Part shown: in pieces, positions 26,101-33,304 of the stretch
Layout: each line of letters starts with the position of its first letter
Numbering within the stretch: the first letter of the stretch is position 1
Origin: Ornithinimicrobium cavernae
GTDB lineage: Bacteria > Actinomycetota > Actinomycetes > Actinomycetales > Dermatophilaceae
Direction of reading: 5' to 3'
DNA: 64,000 bases
Assembly: GCF_003121625.1 (NCBI RefSeq)
Contig: NZ_QDDJ01000013.1
Coordinates: forward strand, 62,001-126,000
Program-made: the position numbers and the translations under genes
Notes under the pieces: model-generated
What the model was told of the DNA's origin: nothing
The model's input: only the letters and a program-made list of their open reading frames with translations
Databases searched by the model: none

Positions 26101-26958
26101 GCCAAGCTGTGGATCTACGACTCGCTGCTCAGCGAGTACGCCGCGATGGGCTTCGAGTACGGCTACTCCGTCGAGCGCCCGGATGCGCTGGTCATGTGGG
26201 AGGCCCAGTTCGGTGACTTCGCGAACGGCGCCCAGACCATCGTGGACGAGTTCATCTCCTCCTCCGAGCAGAAGTGGAACCAGTACTCCTCGGTCGTCCT
26301 GCTCCTGCCGCACGGTTACGAGGGCCAGGGCCCGGACCACTCCTCGGCCCGGATCGAGCGCTACCTGCAGCTCTGCGCCGAGGACAACATGACCGTGGCC
26401 TACCCGTCCACGCCCGCGTCCTACTTCCACCTGCTGCGCAAGCAGGCCTTCCAGCGCCCGCGCAAGCCGCTGATCGTCTTCACCCCCAAGGCGATGCTGC
26501 GGCTCAAGGCGGCAGCCAGCAGCCCGGAGGACTTCACGACGGGCACCTTCCGCCCGGTCCTGCCGGACCGCGTCGAGCTCGACCCGGCGAAGGTCGACCG
26601 GGTGATGCTGGTCAGCAGCAAGCTGACCTACGAGCTGGAGGAGGAGCGCACCAAGCGCGAGGACGACCGCACCGCGATCATCCGCGTCGAGCAGCTCTAC
26701 CCCGTGCCCGGCCGCGAGGTCGCCGAGCAGGTCAAGCAGTTCCCGAACGCCGAGCTGGTCTGGGTGCAGAACGAGCCCAAGAACCAGGGTGCCTGGCCGT
26801 TCATGGCCCTCAACCTGCCGGAGGCCATGGCGCAGCACGGCGAGGAGCGGCCCCTGCGGGTCGTCTCCCGTCCGGCCTCTGCCTCGCCGGCCACGGGTTC
26901 GAGCAAGGTGCACGCGATCGAGCAGGCCTCGCTCATCAAGACGGCCTTCGACCGCTGA
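23146..26958 (+). CDS. kgd: Multifunctional 2-oxoglutarate dehydrogenase E1 / acyltransferase (Kgd/OdhA)
   Basis: A 1270-residue TCA-cycle enzyme. In order: an E1-type N-terminal segment (NPLADFGANEWLVEDMRERY), an Ala/Pro-rich linker (about 55-145), an E2-like acyltransferase domain without a lipoyl domain (about 150-395, TYDHRIIQGAQSGEF near 358), then the thiamine-diphosphate E1 domain with GDAAFAGQG near 688 and NNQVGFTT near 719. This fusion is characteristic of actinobacteria (Kgd of Mycobacterium, OdhA of Corynebacterium). GTG at 23146 follows AGAAAGAGG. A TAGGCT box at 23089 may be the -10. Confidence 0.96.
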   Translation: MANQSPSSDNPLADFGANEWLVEDMRERYLADPASVDVAWREFFAGQDGGAPTESMTREKVADGPVGEQRASTNAAAPAAPAAATPAAGTTQVERKPAAKPSEQAPAATPPEPATPEKPSEPKAETNGSAPTPRDAPARRSTKPQSESQVTKLRGATARTVVNMEQSLTVPTATSLRAIPAKLLIDNRIVINNHLARSRGGKVSFTHLIGYAMVKALQAMPEMNNSYTEEDGKPHLIEPAHVNFGLAIDVPKSDGTRQLLVPNIKSAEEMDFANFWGAYEDLVRKARDGKLGIEDFQGTTISLTNPGGIGTVSSVPRLMPGQGTIIGVGTLDYPAEWQGSSPEAIARAAVSKVLTLTSTYDHRIIQGAQSGEFLRVLHQLLLGADGFYDEIFTGLRIPYEPVRWAPDITASHDDDVSKATRVQELIRAYRVRGHLMADTDPLEYRQRRHYDLDITNHGLTLWDLERSFPTGGFGGSARLTLRKILGILRDSYCRTVGIEYMHIQDPEQRQWIQQRVEVPYEKVSADEQLRILRRLNAAEAFETFLQTKFVGQKRFSLEGGESVIALLDRILTESANDGMDEVCIGMPHRGRLNVLANLAGKSYGQIFREFEGKQDPGSVQGSGDVKYHLGTEGEFITEDGRTTQVYLAANPSHLEAVNPVLEGIVRAKQDRLDLAGESFTVLPVLLHGDAAFAGQGVVAETLNLSQLRGYRTGGTIHVVINNQVGFTTSPEQSRSSVYCSDVARMVQAPVFHVNGDDPEACVRVAELAYEYRQRFNKDVVIDLVCYRRRGHNEGDDPSMTQPLMYDLIENKRSVRKLYTESLVGRGDITIDDAETALRDYQRQLEQVFTDTKAALKGEDGTSGQLDRPRSQDEDERAPIKAHQTRISKEVVEAIGDAFANPPEGFTIHPKLAQLMERRQQMTREGGIDWAMGELLAIGSLLVEGTPVRFSGQDTRRGTFVQRHAVLTDKTNANEWNPLLHLSEDQAKLWIYDSLLSEYAAMGFEYGYSVERPDALVMWEAQFGDFANGAQTIVDEFISSSEQKWNQYSSVVLLLPHGYEGQGPDHSSARIERYLQLCAEDNMTVAYPSTPASYFHLLRKQAFQRPRKPLIVFTPKAMLRLKAAASSPEDFTTGTFRPVLPDRVELDPAKVDRVMLVSSKLTYELEEERTKREDDRTAIIRVEQLYPVPGREVAEQVKQFPNAELVWVQNEPKNQGAWPFMALNLPEAMAQHGEERPLRVVSRPASASPATGSSKVHAIEQASLIKTAFDR

Positions 26959-26961
26959 GCA

Positions 26962-27030
26962 GGTCGGCCGGTCCGCCGGCCGACCCTCGGACCGAGCCTG
27001 GACGGCCCGGACGCGCTGCGTCCGGGCCGT
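26962..27030 (+). terminator. Tandem terminators after kgd
   Basis: Two perfect hairpins: GGTCGGCCGG/CCGGCCGACC (26962-26971, 26976-26985) and a 13-bp stem (27002-27014 with 27018-27030, 3-base loop) followed by TCCCGT. Confidence 0.88.
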
Positions 27031-27143
27031 TCCCGTGCCCCGCCCCAGCCGCACGTGCGCACCCAGGTCGCCACCCGGCATACCGGTTGCCGTGCCGACA
27101 CACCCTGCCGGAGGAACGGTCCCTTCCTGAGAGAATGCTGGTC

Positions 27144-28193
27144 ATGAGCGCACCCGACCTCGCCCCCTCTGTCGCCGCCCTTCCGACCGGCTGGACGGCG
27201 CACGAACCGACCGGGGACGACGTCGAGGACCTGGTCCGGCTGCTCCGGCGGCACGAGAAGCAGGCCCGCGGCTGGCCGGGCGCGGACAGTGAGCAGGTCG
27301 CCGCGGACGTGACGGGCCGGGGCGCTGCCATGCGCACCCACTGGCTGGTCCGGGACGCCGAGGGCACCGCCCGGGCCTGGGTGAGCTGCCACGACCGTGC
27401 CGCGGGCCGGGTGCTGGTCGGCGTGACCGTCGACCCGGACCTGGCGCCCGACCTCGCCGAGCCGGTCGCCGCCTACGCCTTCGCGCTGGCCGAGCGCATC
27501 TCCGCGGACATCGCCCGCGACCGTGGACTGGCCGCCACCCAGATGGACTCCGGTGCCTTCGAGGACGACGAGCGCCAGGACCGCTGGCTGAAGGCCGCCG
27601 GGTTCCGCCTCGTCCGCACGTGGTGGCAGATGGAGCGCCCGGTGCGCCCGCAGGAGGCCACGGAGCACCCCCGGCCGCGCGAGGGCGTGGAGGTGCGGCG
27701 GGTCCGTCGCGACGACGCGGTCGGTCTCCCCGAGGAGGAGGACCTGCGGGCCGTGCACGCGATTCTCGAGGAGTCCTTCGCCGACCACTTCAACAACTAC
27801 CGCGAGACGTTCGAGGAGTTCCTGACGCGCCTGCGCGCCGACCCGGGGCACCGCTGGGACCACTGGTGGCTGGCCGAGGTCGACGGCCAGCCGGCCGGGG
27901 CCCTGGTCGGCACCACGGTCACCGGGCGCCTCGACGAGGAGGGCAACCCGGTGCCGGACGGTTCCTACGTGGAGTACATCGGCGTCCACTCCAGCGCACG
28001 GGGGCGCGGCGTCGCCAAGGCGCTCCTGTGGACGGTGATCGCGGACGCCGCCGCCCGCGGCCGCAACCGGGTGGGCCTGGAGGTCGACGCCCAGTCCCCC
28101 ACCCGGGCCGACGGTCTGTACACCTCGTTGGGTTGGGAGACGGTGTACGTGACAGAGTCGTGGCACAAGGATGTACCCGCCTCGGCGGGTTAG
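27144..28193 (+). CDS. Tandem GNAT-family N-acetyltransferase
   Basis: A 349-residue protein with two GNAT-like halves. The C-terminal half has the acetyl-CoA site VEYIGVHSSARGRGVAKALLWTV and ends LYTSLGWETVYV; the N-terminal half is degenerate. The arrangement recalls mycothiol synthase, but the substrate is not known. ATG at 27144 lies 7 bases after GAGAAT, a possible -10; ATG at 27135 is an alternative. Its TAG stop is part of the -10 box of the next gene. Confidence 0.85.
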   Translation: MSAPDLAPSVAALPTGWTAHEPTGDDVEDLVRLLRRHEKQARGWPGADSEQVAADVTGRGAAMRTHWLVRDAEGTARAWVSCHDRAAGRVLVGVTVDPDLAPDLAEPVAAYAFALAERISADIARDRGLAATQMDSGAFEDDERQDRWLKAAGFRLVRTWWQMERPVRPQEATEHPRPREGVEVRRVRRDDAVGLPEEEDLRAVHAILEESFADHFNNYRETFEEFLTRLRADPGHRWDHWWLAEVDGQPAGALVGTTVTGRLDEEGNPVPDGSYVEYIGVHSSARGRGVAKALLWTVIADAAARGRNRVGLEVDAQSPTRADGLYTSLGWETVYVTESWHKDVPASAG

Positions 28194-28202
28194 TCTGCGG
28201 CT

Positions 28203-28382
28203 GTGTACTTCACCGACCGCGGCATCGAGGAGCTGGCCACGCGACGTGGCGAGGAGGAGGTCACCCTCGAGTGGCTCTCCGAGCAGCTGCGCACCTTTGT
28301 GGATACGCACCCGGAGTTCGAGGCAGCCGTCGACCGGCTCGCCACGTGGCTGGCCCGGTTGGAGGACGATGACGACGACTGA
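28203..28382 (+). CDS. DUF6104-like small acidic protein
   Basis: A 59-residue soluble protein, VYFTDRGIEELATRRGEEEV at the start and LARLEDDDDD at the end, matching my memory of the DUF6104 family of unknown function. TAGTCT (28191-28196) ends 6 bases before the GTG and includes the stop codon of the GNAT gene, so this gene probably has its own leaderless transcript. The SGNH-like gene follows 13 bases after its stop. Confidence 0.8.
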   Translation: MYFTDRGIEELATRRGEEEVTLEWLSEQLRTFVDTHPEFEAAVDRLATWLARLEDDDDD

Positions 28383-28395
28383 TGGAGGACCCCCA

Positions 28396-29055
28396 GTGAC
28401 ACCCGCCGACGACGAGTCCGTCGTGGAGTTCAACCCCAGCGCCGACTTCCACGTCGCTGACGGTCCCCGCGACATCGGGCTCTGCTTCGTGGGCGACGGC
28501 TTCGTCGCCGGCTACGGCGACCCCAAGGCCCTGGGCTGGGTCAGCCGGGTCGTGGGCCGCAGCCCCGTCCAGGACGCCGACCTGACGGCCTACAACCTGG
28601 GGGTGCGCGACGAGTCGAGCGCGGAGGTCATGGCGCGCTGGCGCACCGAGTGCGCGCCCCGCTGGACCGGCCGGTCCGAGCGGCGCCTGGTGGTCGGCGT
28701 CGGCTCCATCGACATCGCCGCGGGCATCACGACCGCCCGCTCACGCCTCAACCTGGCCAACATCCTGGACGAGGCCACGACCACCGGCATCGGCACCTTC
28801 GTCGTGGGTCCGACCCCCACCCTGGACGCCGAGGTCAACCAGCGGCTGGAGGTCCTGGCAGACGCCCAGGCCGACGTGTGCTCACGGCGCGCGGTCCCCT
28901 ACGTCGACTGTTTCCATCCCCTGCGCAACCACGACCAGTGGCAGTCTGACCTGGCGGCCGGCGACGGCGTGCACCCGGGCCAGGCGGGCTACGGGCTGAT
29001 CGCCTGGCTGGTGCTGCACGCCGGCTGGCACGAGTGGCTCAAGGTCAACGGCTGA
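28396..29055 (+). CDS. SGNH/GDSL-fold protein with the catalytic serine replaced by glycine
   Basis: A 219-residue protein with the SGNH layout: block I LCFVGDGFVAGYGDPKALGW, block III-like VVGVGSIDIAAG, and block V GDGVHPGQAGYGLIAWLVL with the Asp-X-X-His pair. Block I reads GDGF instead of GDSF, so the usual nucleophile is missing. The GTG start at 28396 has GGAGGA 6 bases upstream; ATG at 28369 is possible but lies inside the upstream gene. It overlaps the convergent pheA by 11 bases. Confidence 0.82.
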   Translation: MTPADDESVVEFNPSADFHVADGPRDIGLCFVGDGFVAGYGDPKALGWVSRVVGRSPVQDADLTAYNLGVRDESSAEVMARWRTECAPRWTGRSERRLVVGVGSIDIAAGITTARSRLNLANILDEATTTGIGTFVVGPTPTLDAEVNQRLEVLADAQADVCSRRAVPYVDCFHPLRNHDQWQSDLAAGDGVHPGQAGYGLIAWLVLHAGWHEWLKVNG

Positions 29056-29962
29056 GCCCGTCCAGCCACGCCCGCGACTGCTCGTAGGCCTCGGCGGTCG
29101 CCACCTCCGGCACCCGGGTGGGCGCACCGTCGGCCCGCGGGTAGGACCCGAGGAAGCGCACGTCGGCACAGATGCGGCGCAACCCGCTGAGGGCCTCGGC
29201 CACCCGGGGCTCACGGACGTGACCGAGCGCCTCGATGGCGAAGCAGTACTGCCCCAGCGCCTCACCCGTCGGACGGGACTCGAGGCGGACCAGGTCCACG
29301 CCCCGCATCGCGAACTGGTTGAGCAGGTCCAGCAGCGCGCCGGCATGGTTGTGTCGCAGGTAGGCCACGACCGTCGTCACGTCCGCACCGGTCGGCTCGG
29401 GCACCTGTCCGGGACGCCCGAGGCGGATGAACCGGGTGACCGCACCCTGGCGGTCGGCGATGCCGTTGACCAGGATGTCCAGCCCGTGGCGCTCCGCCGC
29501 GAGCGGGGCCGCGACGGCCGCGTCATAGACCTCGGCGGCCACCAGCACGGCGGCCCGCGCCGTGGAGGACTCGGGGATGACCTCCGCCTCCGGCAGCTGG
29601 GCGGCGAGCCACTCACGCGTCTGCGCCTGGGCCACCGGGTGGGTGGCCACCCGGCGCACGGCGGACAGCTCGGTGCCGGGGCGCGCCATCAGCGCGAACT
29701 GGACCTCCACGTGCACCTCACCGGTGATCACCAGGGGTTCCCCGCGGATCAGCTCGTCGAGGGTGGCCGAGACCGACCCCTCGACGGAGTTCTCGAAGGG
29801 CACCAGGGCCGCCTCGATGCGGCCCGCGCGCAGGGCCTCCAGGGCCGCCGGGACGCTCGGTGCGGCCCAGGCGGTCTCCGCGGCCGCCGGGTCGAGCCGG
29901 CGCAGCGCCGCCTCGGTGAACGTTCCCGCCGGGCCGAGGTAGCCCACCTGTCCCGCGGTCAC
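29045..29962 (-). CDS. pheA: Prephenate dehydratase
   Basis: Converts prephenate to phenylpyruvate for phenylalanine synthesis. The 305-residue protein starts VTAGQVGYLGPAGTFTEAAL, has ALVPFENSVEGSVSATLDEL, the catalytic TRF in GAVTRFIRLG, and a C-terminal ACT domain with the phenylalanine-sensing ESRP (VRLESRPTGEALGQYCF). No chorismate mutase domain is present. The GTG start overlaps the stop of the upstream oxidoreductase gene (GTGA). Confidence 0.95.
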   Translation of the reverse strand: MTAGQVGYLGPAGTFTEAALRRLDPAAAETAWAAPSVPAALEALRAGRIEAALVPFENSVEGSVSATLDELIRGEPLVITGEVHVEVQFALMARPGTELSAVRRVATHPVAQAQTREWLAAQLPEAEVIPESSTARAAVLVAAEVYDAAVAAPLAAERHGLDILVNGIADRQGAVTRFIRLGRPGQVPEPTGADVTTVVAYLRHNHAGALLDLLNQFAMRGVDLVRLESRPTGEALGQYCFAIEALGHVREPRVAEALSGLRRICADVRFLGSYPRADGAPTRVPEVATAEAYEQSRAWLDGLSR

Positions 29963-30924
29963 GGCGTGAGCACGACCTTGCCGAAGACCTCGCCACGGTG
30001 GAGGGCACCGATCCCGCTGGCAGCGTCCGCGAGCGGGATCACCCGGTCGATCACCGGCCTGAGCCCGGTCTGTTCGACGAGGCGCACGACCTGGCGGAGC
30101 TGCTCGAGGTTGCCCATCGTGGAGCCCTGGACCCGGAGCTGGTGGAAGAAGATGCGTGTCAGCTCCGCCCGTGAAGGGGCATCGCCCGAGGTCGCCCCGG
30201 CGATCACGACGGTGCCTCCCGGCCTGAGGCTGGCCATGGAGTGCGACCACGTCGCCGCGCCGACGGTCTCCAGAACCACGTCCACCCTCTCGGGCAGGCG
30301 CTCACCGGGCGCGAAGGCCGCGTCCGCGCCGAGCTCCAGGGCCCGCTGCCTGCGGCCCTCGTCACGGCTCGTCACCCAGACGCGGTAGCCGGTCGCCGCG
30401 CCGATCGCGATCGCCGCGGTGGCCACGCCGCCGCCCACGCCCTGGACCAGGACCGTCGACCCGGGCGGGCCGCCGTTGACGCAGAGCATCTTGTAGGCCG
30501 TCAGGAAGGCGGTGGGCAGGCACGCGGCCTCCTCGAAGGAGAGCCCGGCTGGCTTGGGCACCAGGTTGCCGGCCGGGACGACGACCTGTTCGGCGAGCGT
30601 GCCCTGATAGCGCTCGGAGAGCAGGGAGCGACGCGGATCGAGGGTCTGTTCACCCGTCCAGCCGGGTGAGGAGATGACGGCGTGCACGAGCACCTCGTTG
30701 CCGTCCTGGTCGACCCCCGCGGCATCGCAACCGAGGATCATCGGGAGCTTGTCCCGCCCCAGGCCCACCCCCTTGAGGGACCAGACGTCATGGTGGTTGA
30801 GGGCGGCGGCACGGACGTCGACACGCACCCATCCGTCGGGCACCTCCGGCTCCGGGCGCTCGCCCACGACCAGACCCGCCAGGGGGTCGTCCGGACTGAG
30901 GTCAGCGGCGTAGGCAGCAAGCAC
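29959..30924 (-). CDS. Zinc-free MDR oxidoreductase (quinone reductase-like)
   Basis: A 321-residue medium-chain reductase. It has ALNHHDVWSLKG, the nucleotide-binding VLVQGVGGGVATAAIAIGAA and GGTVVIAGATSG, but not the zinc-ligand cysteines of alcohol dehydrogenases. The NADPH-quinone reductase or enoyl reductase groups are closest. The GTG start at 30924 lies 6 bases after TAGCCT (30931-30936, minus strand), indicating a leaderless transcript that also carries pheA. Confidence 0.88.
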   Translation of the reverse strand: MLAAYAADLSPDDPLAGLVVGERPEPEVPDGWVRVDVRAAALNHHDVWSLKGVGLGRDKLPMILGCDAAGVDQDGNEVLVHAVISSPGWTGEQTLDPRRSLLSERYQGTLAEQVVVPAGNLVPKPAGLSFEEAACLPTAFLTAYKMLCVNGGPPGSTVLVQGVGGGVATAAIAIGAATGYRVWVTSRDEGRRQRALELGADAAFAPGERLPERVDVVLETVGAATWSHSMASLRPGGTVVIAGATSGDAPSRAELTRIFFHQLRVQGSTMGNLEQLRQVVRLVEQTGLRPVIDRVIPLADAASGIGALHRGEVFGKVVLTP

Positions 30925-30948
30925 GCCGACAGGCTATCGCCCCGGCCG

Positions 30949-32535
30949 TCAGTACGCCCCGGCGCCGTCCGGACGCACCACGACCCGGAACGTGCGCCAC
31001 ATGATCATCAGGTCCAGGAGGGGGTTCCAGTTCTCGACGTAGTAGAGGTCCAGTCGCACGGACTCGTCCCACGAGAGGTTGCTCCGTCCGCTGATCTGCC
31101 ACATGCCGGTCATCCCGGGCTTGACCAGCAGTCGACGACGGGTGTCCGACTCGTAGGCCGCGACCTCGCGGGGCAGCGGCGGGCGCGGCCCGACCAGGCT
31201 CATCTCACCGCGCATGACGTTGATCAGCTGCGGGAACTCGTCCAGGCTGTAGCGGCGCAGCACCCGGCCGACGCCGGTGACCCGTGGGTCGTCCTTGAGC
31301 TTGAACAGCGGGCCTGCGGCCTCGTTGGCCGCCATCAGCTGCGGGAGCACCGTCTCTGCGTCGGTGCTCATCGTGCGGAACTTCAGCATCCGGAAGGTCT
31401 CACCGTCGCGGCCGACCCGCTCCTGACGGAAGAAGACCGGACCCCGGTCGTCGAGGACGATCAGGAGCGCGACGACGAGGAAGACCGGCAGCAGGACGAG
31501 CAGGATCAGGGCCGCCCCGACCCGGTCGATGACGTTCTTGGCGACCAGGTTCGGGCCGGAGAAGCAGGGTGCCTCGACGTGGATGAGCGGCAGTCCCTGC
31601 ACGGGTCGGGTCAGCACCCGCGGCCCGGCGACGTCCATGATGCCGGGCGCGACGACCAGGTCGATGTCCGTCCCCTCGAGTGCCCAGCCGAGGCGGCGCA
31701 GCCCGGAGGACCCGAGCCCCGCGGACGACGACACGGCGATCACGTCGACCTCCAGCTCGACGCCACGGACCAGGACGTCGCTCTCCGAGCCCACGACCGG
31801 CACGCCGGCGACGAAGTCGGCGTCCGCGTCGTCGACGCAGGCGCCGAGCACGTTGTAGCCCGCGTCCGGCGCGCGTCGCAGCGCGACCACCAGGTCGGTC
31901 ACCTGCTCCTGGTCCCCGACGAGCAGCACGCGGTCGGAGAGCAGCCCCGCCCGCCGCTGCCGCACGAGCCACCGACGGGACGCCCAGCGCGATCCCAGGA
32001 GCAGGAGCGTCCCGAGGGGAAAAGCAAGCAGGACGTAGCCCCGGGCCACGTCCTGCTTCAGCGCGAAGGCGAGTATCGCGACGGCCGCGAAGAGCCAGAG
32101 CGATGACTGGAAGACGTTGCGGTACTCCTGCACGCCGTGTCCGCTGAACCGGCCGTCGTAGGCGGACTGGAGCTGCAGCATGACGACCCACGCCACCGCG
32201 AGGCCGAGGCCGATCTGCCAGTAGGCGACATCTTGGGTCGTCGAGGAGGTCAGGCCCGCCCCGGTGAAGCCGAACCTGCCGAGCGTCGTGATGGTCAGCG
32301 CCACCAGGATGACGACCACGTCGGAGAACCGCAGCCAGCGCAGGTAGCCGGTGAGGTAGTGCCGCGCTCGGGTCTGGCCGGTGGTCCGCCGGACCCGGGG
32401 GGCGGCCAGGTCGGCCAGGGTCTCGGGCACCACGAAGAGCGGAGTGGATCGGACCGGGACGGCCTGTGCGCTGTCGATCGTCGTCGACCGATGGAGCGCA
32501 GCGCTCCGGACCTCGGTGTCCTGTTGTGCCGTCAT
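30949..32535 (-). CDS. Polyprenyl-phosphate sugar-1-phosphate transferase (exopolysaccharide priming)
   Basis: A 528-residue membrane enzyme of the WbaP/CpsE group that loads the first sugar phosphate on the lipid carrier. Four N-terminal spans (about 70-190), a CoA-binding-like Rossmann region (RVLLVGDQEQV), another span, and the catalytic domain with RQERVGRDGETFRMLKFRTM, LDEFPQLINVMRGEMSLVGP and KPGMTGMWQISGRSNLSW are in order. ATG at 32535 is preferred, with CGGGG upstream; GTG at 32541 is possible. It stands alone, without other polysaccharide genes. Confidence 0.93.
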   Translation of the reverse strand: MTAQQDTEVRSAALHRSTTIDSAQAVPVRSTPLFVVPETLADLAAPRVRRTTGQTRARHYLTGYLRWLRFSDVVVILVALTITTLGRFGFTGAGLTSSTTQDVAYWQIGLGLAVAWVVMLQLQSAYDGRFSGHGVQEYRNVFQSSLWLFAAVAILAFALKQDVARGYVLLAFPLGTLLLLGSRWASRRWLVRQRRAGLLSDRVLLVGDQEQVTDLVVALRRAPDAGYNVLGACVDDADADFVAGVPVVGSESDVLVRGVELEVDVIAVSSSAGLGSSGLRRLGWALEGTDIDLVVAPGIMDVAGPRVLTRPVQGLPLIHVEAPCFSGPNLVAKNVIDRVGAALILLVLLPVFLVVALLIVLDDRGPVFFRQERVGRDGETFRMLKFRTMSTDAETVLPQLMAANEAAGPLFKLKDDPRVTGVGRVLRRYSLDEFPQLINVMRGEMSLVGPRPPLPREVAAYESDTRRRLLVKPGMTGMWQISGRSNLSWDESVRLDLYYVENWNPLLDLMIMWRTFRVVVRPDGAGAY

Positions 32536-32541
32536 AAACAC

Positions 32542-32789
32542 CCCGTTTGCTTGACGACAGAACCGGTATCTTTACCGATTCATGACCATTGGTAGGCTAG
32601 TTGTTTACCGCCTGATGCGCTACCCCAACGGCAGAATTTCGTCAAATGTGCAGGTCAGCGCGGTTCACGGGCGTTTCTCACGCAGTCGTGAGCATCTTGA
32701 CTTAATCTTGACTATTTCTTGACCTACACCTTACCTAGGCGAGACTGAGCCGGAGGATACTGCGCGTCGACGGGTTCCGGGTCAGCGGG
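32542..32789. promoter_or_regulatory. AT-rich regulatory region with 11-bp direct repeats
   Basis: The least GC-rich intergenic stretch of the window. It holds TTGACT (32697), TTGACT (32708) and TTGACC (32719), exactly 11 bp apart, like tandem sites for OmpR/PhoP-family regulators. It also has two small palindromes, CTCACG-N4-CGTGAG (32677-32692) and CGGTA-TCTT-TACCG (32564-32577). It lies upstream of the glycosyltransferase gene and downstream of tsaE. Confidence 0.6.
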
Positions 32790-33293
32790 TCAGCCAGCGG
32801 ACGTCACGCCGGCCCAGCGCGCACCGTGCCCGCTCACCCGGACTACCCGGGGCTGAGGACCCTCCAGATCCTCCGGGTCCCCGACGTCCTTCCGGGAGAG
32901 CAGGACCTCCAGGCGGTCGTCCGCCAGCGTCTCCGCGAGCCCGTGCCCCCACTCCACGACCGTGACGACCGCCCCGAGATCGGCGTCCAGGTCGAGGTCG
33001 TCCAGCTCGGCCAGCCCACCCAGGCGGTAGGCGTCGACGTGCACCAGGTCCGGCCCGGACACGAGGCTGGGGTGCACCCGGGCGATCACGAAGGTGGGGG
33101 ACGTGATGGGGCCGCGCACAGCCAACCCCTCCCCGATGCCCCGGGTGAGCGTGGTCTTGCCGGCCGCGAGGTCACCGGTCAGCAGCACCAGGTCGCCGGC
33201 ACGCAGGACGCGACCGAGCGCCACGCCCAGGGCGTGGGTCTCCTCCGCAGTCGCCAGCTCGCGGGCCTCCCCCGCCAGCAGAGCCGTGAGCAC
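32790..33293 (-). CDS. tsaE: tRNA threonylcarbamoyladenosine biosynthesis ATPase TsaE
   Basis: ATPase partner of TsaB-TsaD in t6A formation. The 167-residue protein has Walker A TGDLAAGKTTLTRG, SPTFVIARVH and VVEWGHGLAE. GTG at 33293 has GGGGAG 5 bases upstream; the ATG at 33308 overlaps the stop of the upstream gene and is an alternative adding 5 residues. tsaB, rimI and tsaD, which usually follow, are not here. Confidence 0.92.
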   Translation of the reverse strand: MLTALLAGEARELATAEETHALGVALGRVLRAGDLVLLTGDLAAGKTTLTRGIGEGLAVRGPITSPTFVIARVHPSLVSGPDLVHVDAYRLGGLAELDDLDLDADLGAVVTVVEWGHGLAETLADDRLEVLLSRKDVGDPEDLEGPQPRVVRVSGHGARWAGVTSAG

Positions 33294-33304
33294 GGCGTCT
33301 CCCC

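Noticed and set aside
23083-27081. A 1332-codon open frame on the minus strand opposite kgd
   Set aside because: It is a mirror of the GC-rich third-position bias of kgd; its residues are low-complexity Gly/Val/Arg/His and no family motif is visible.
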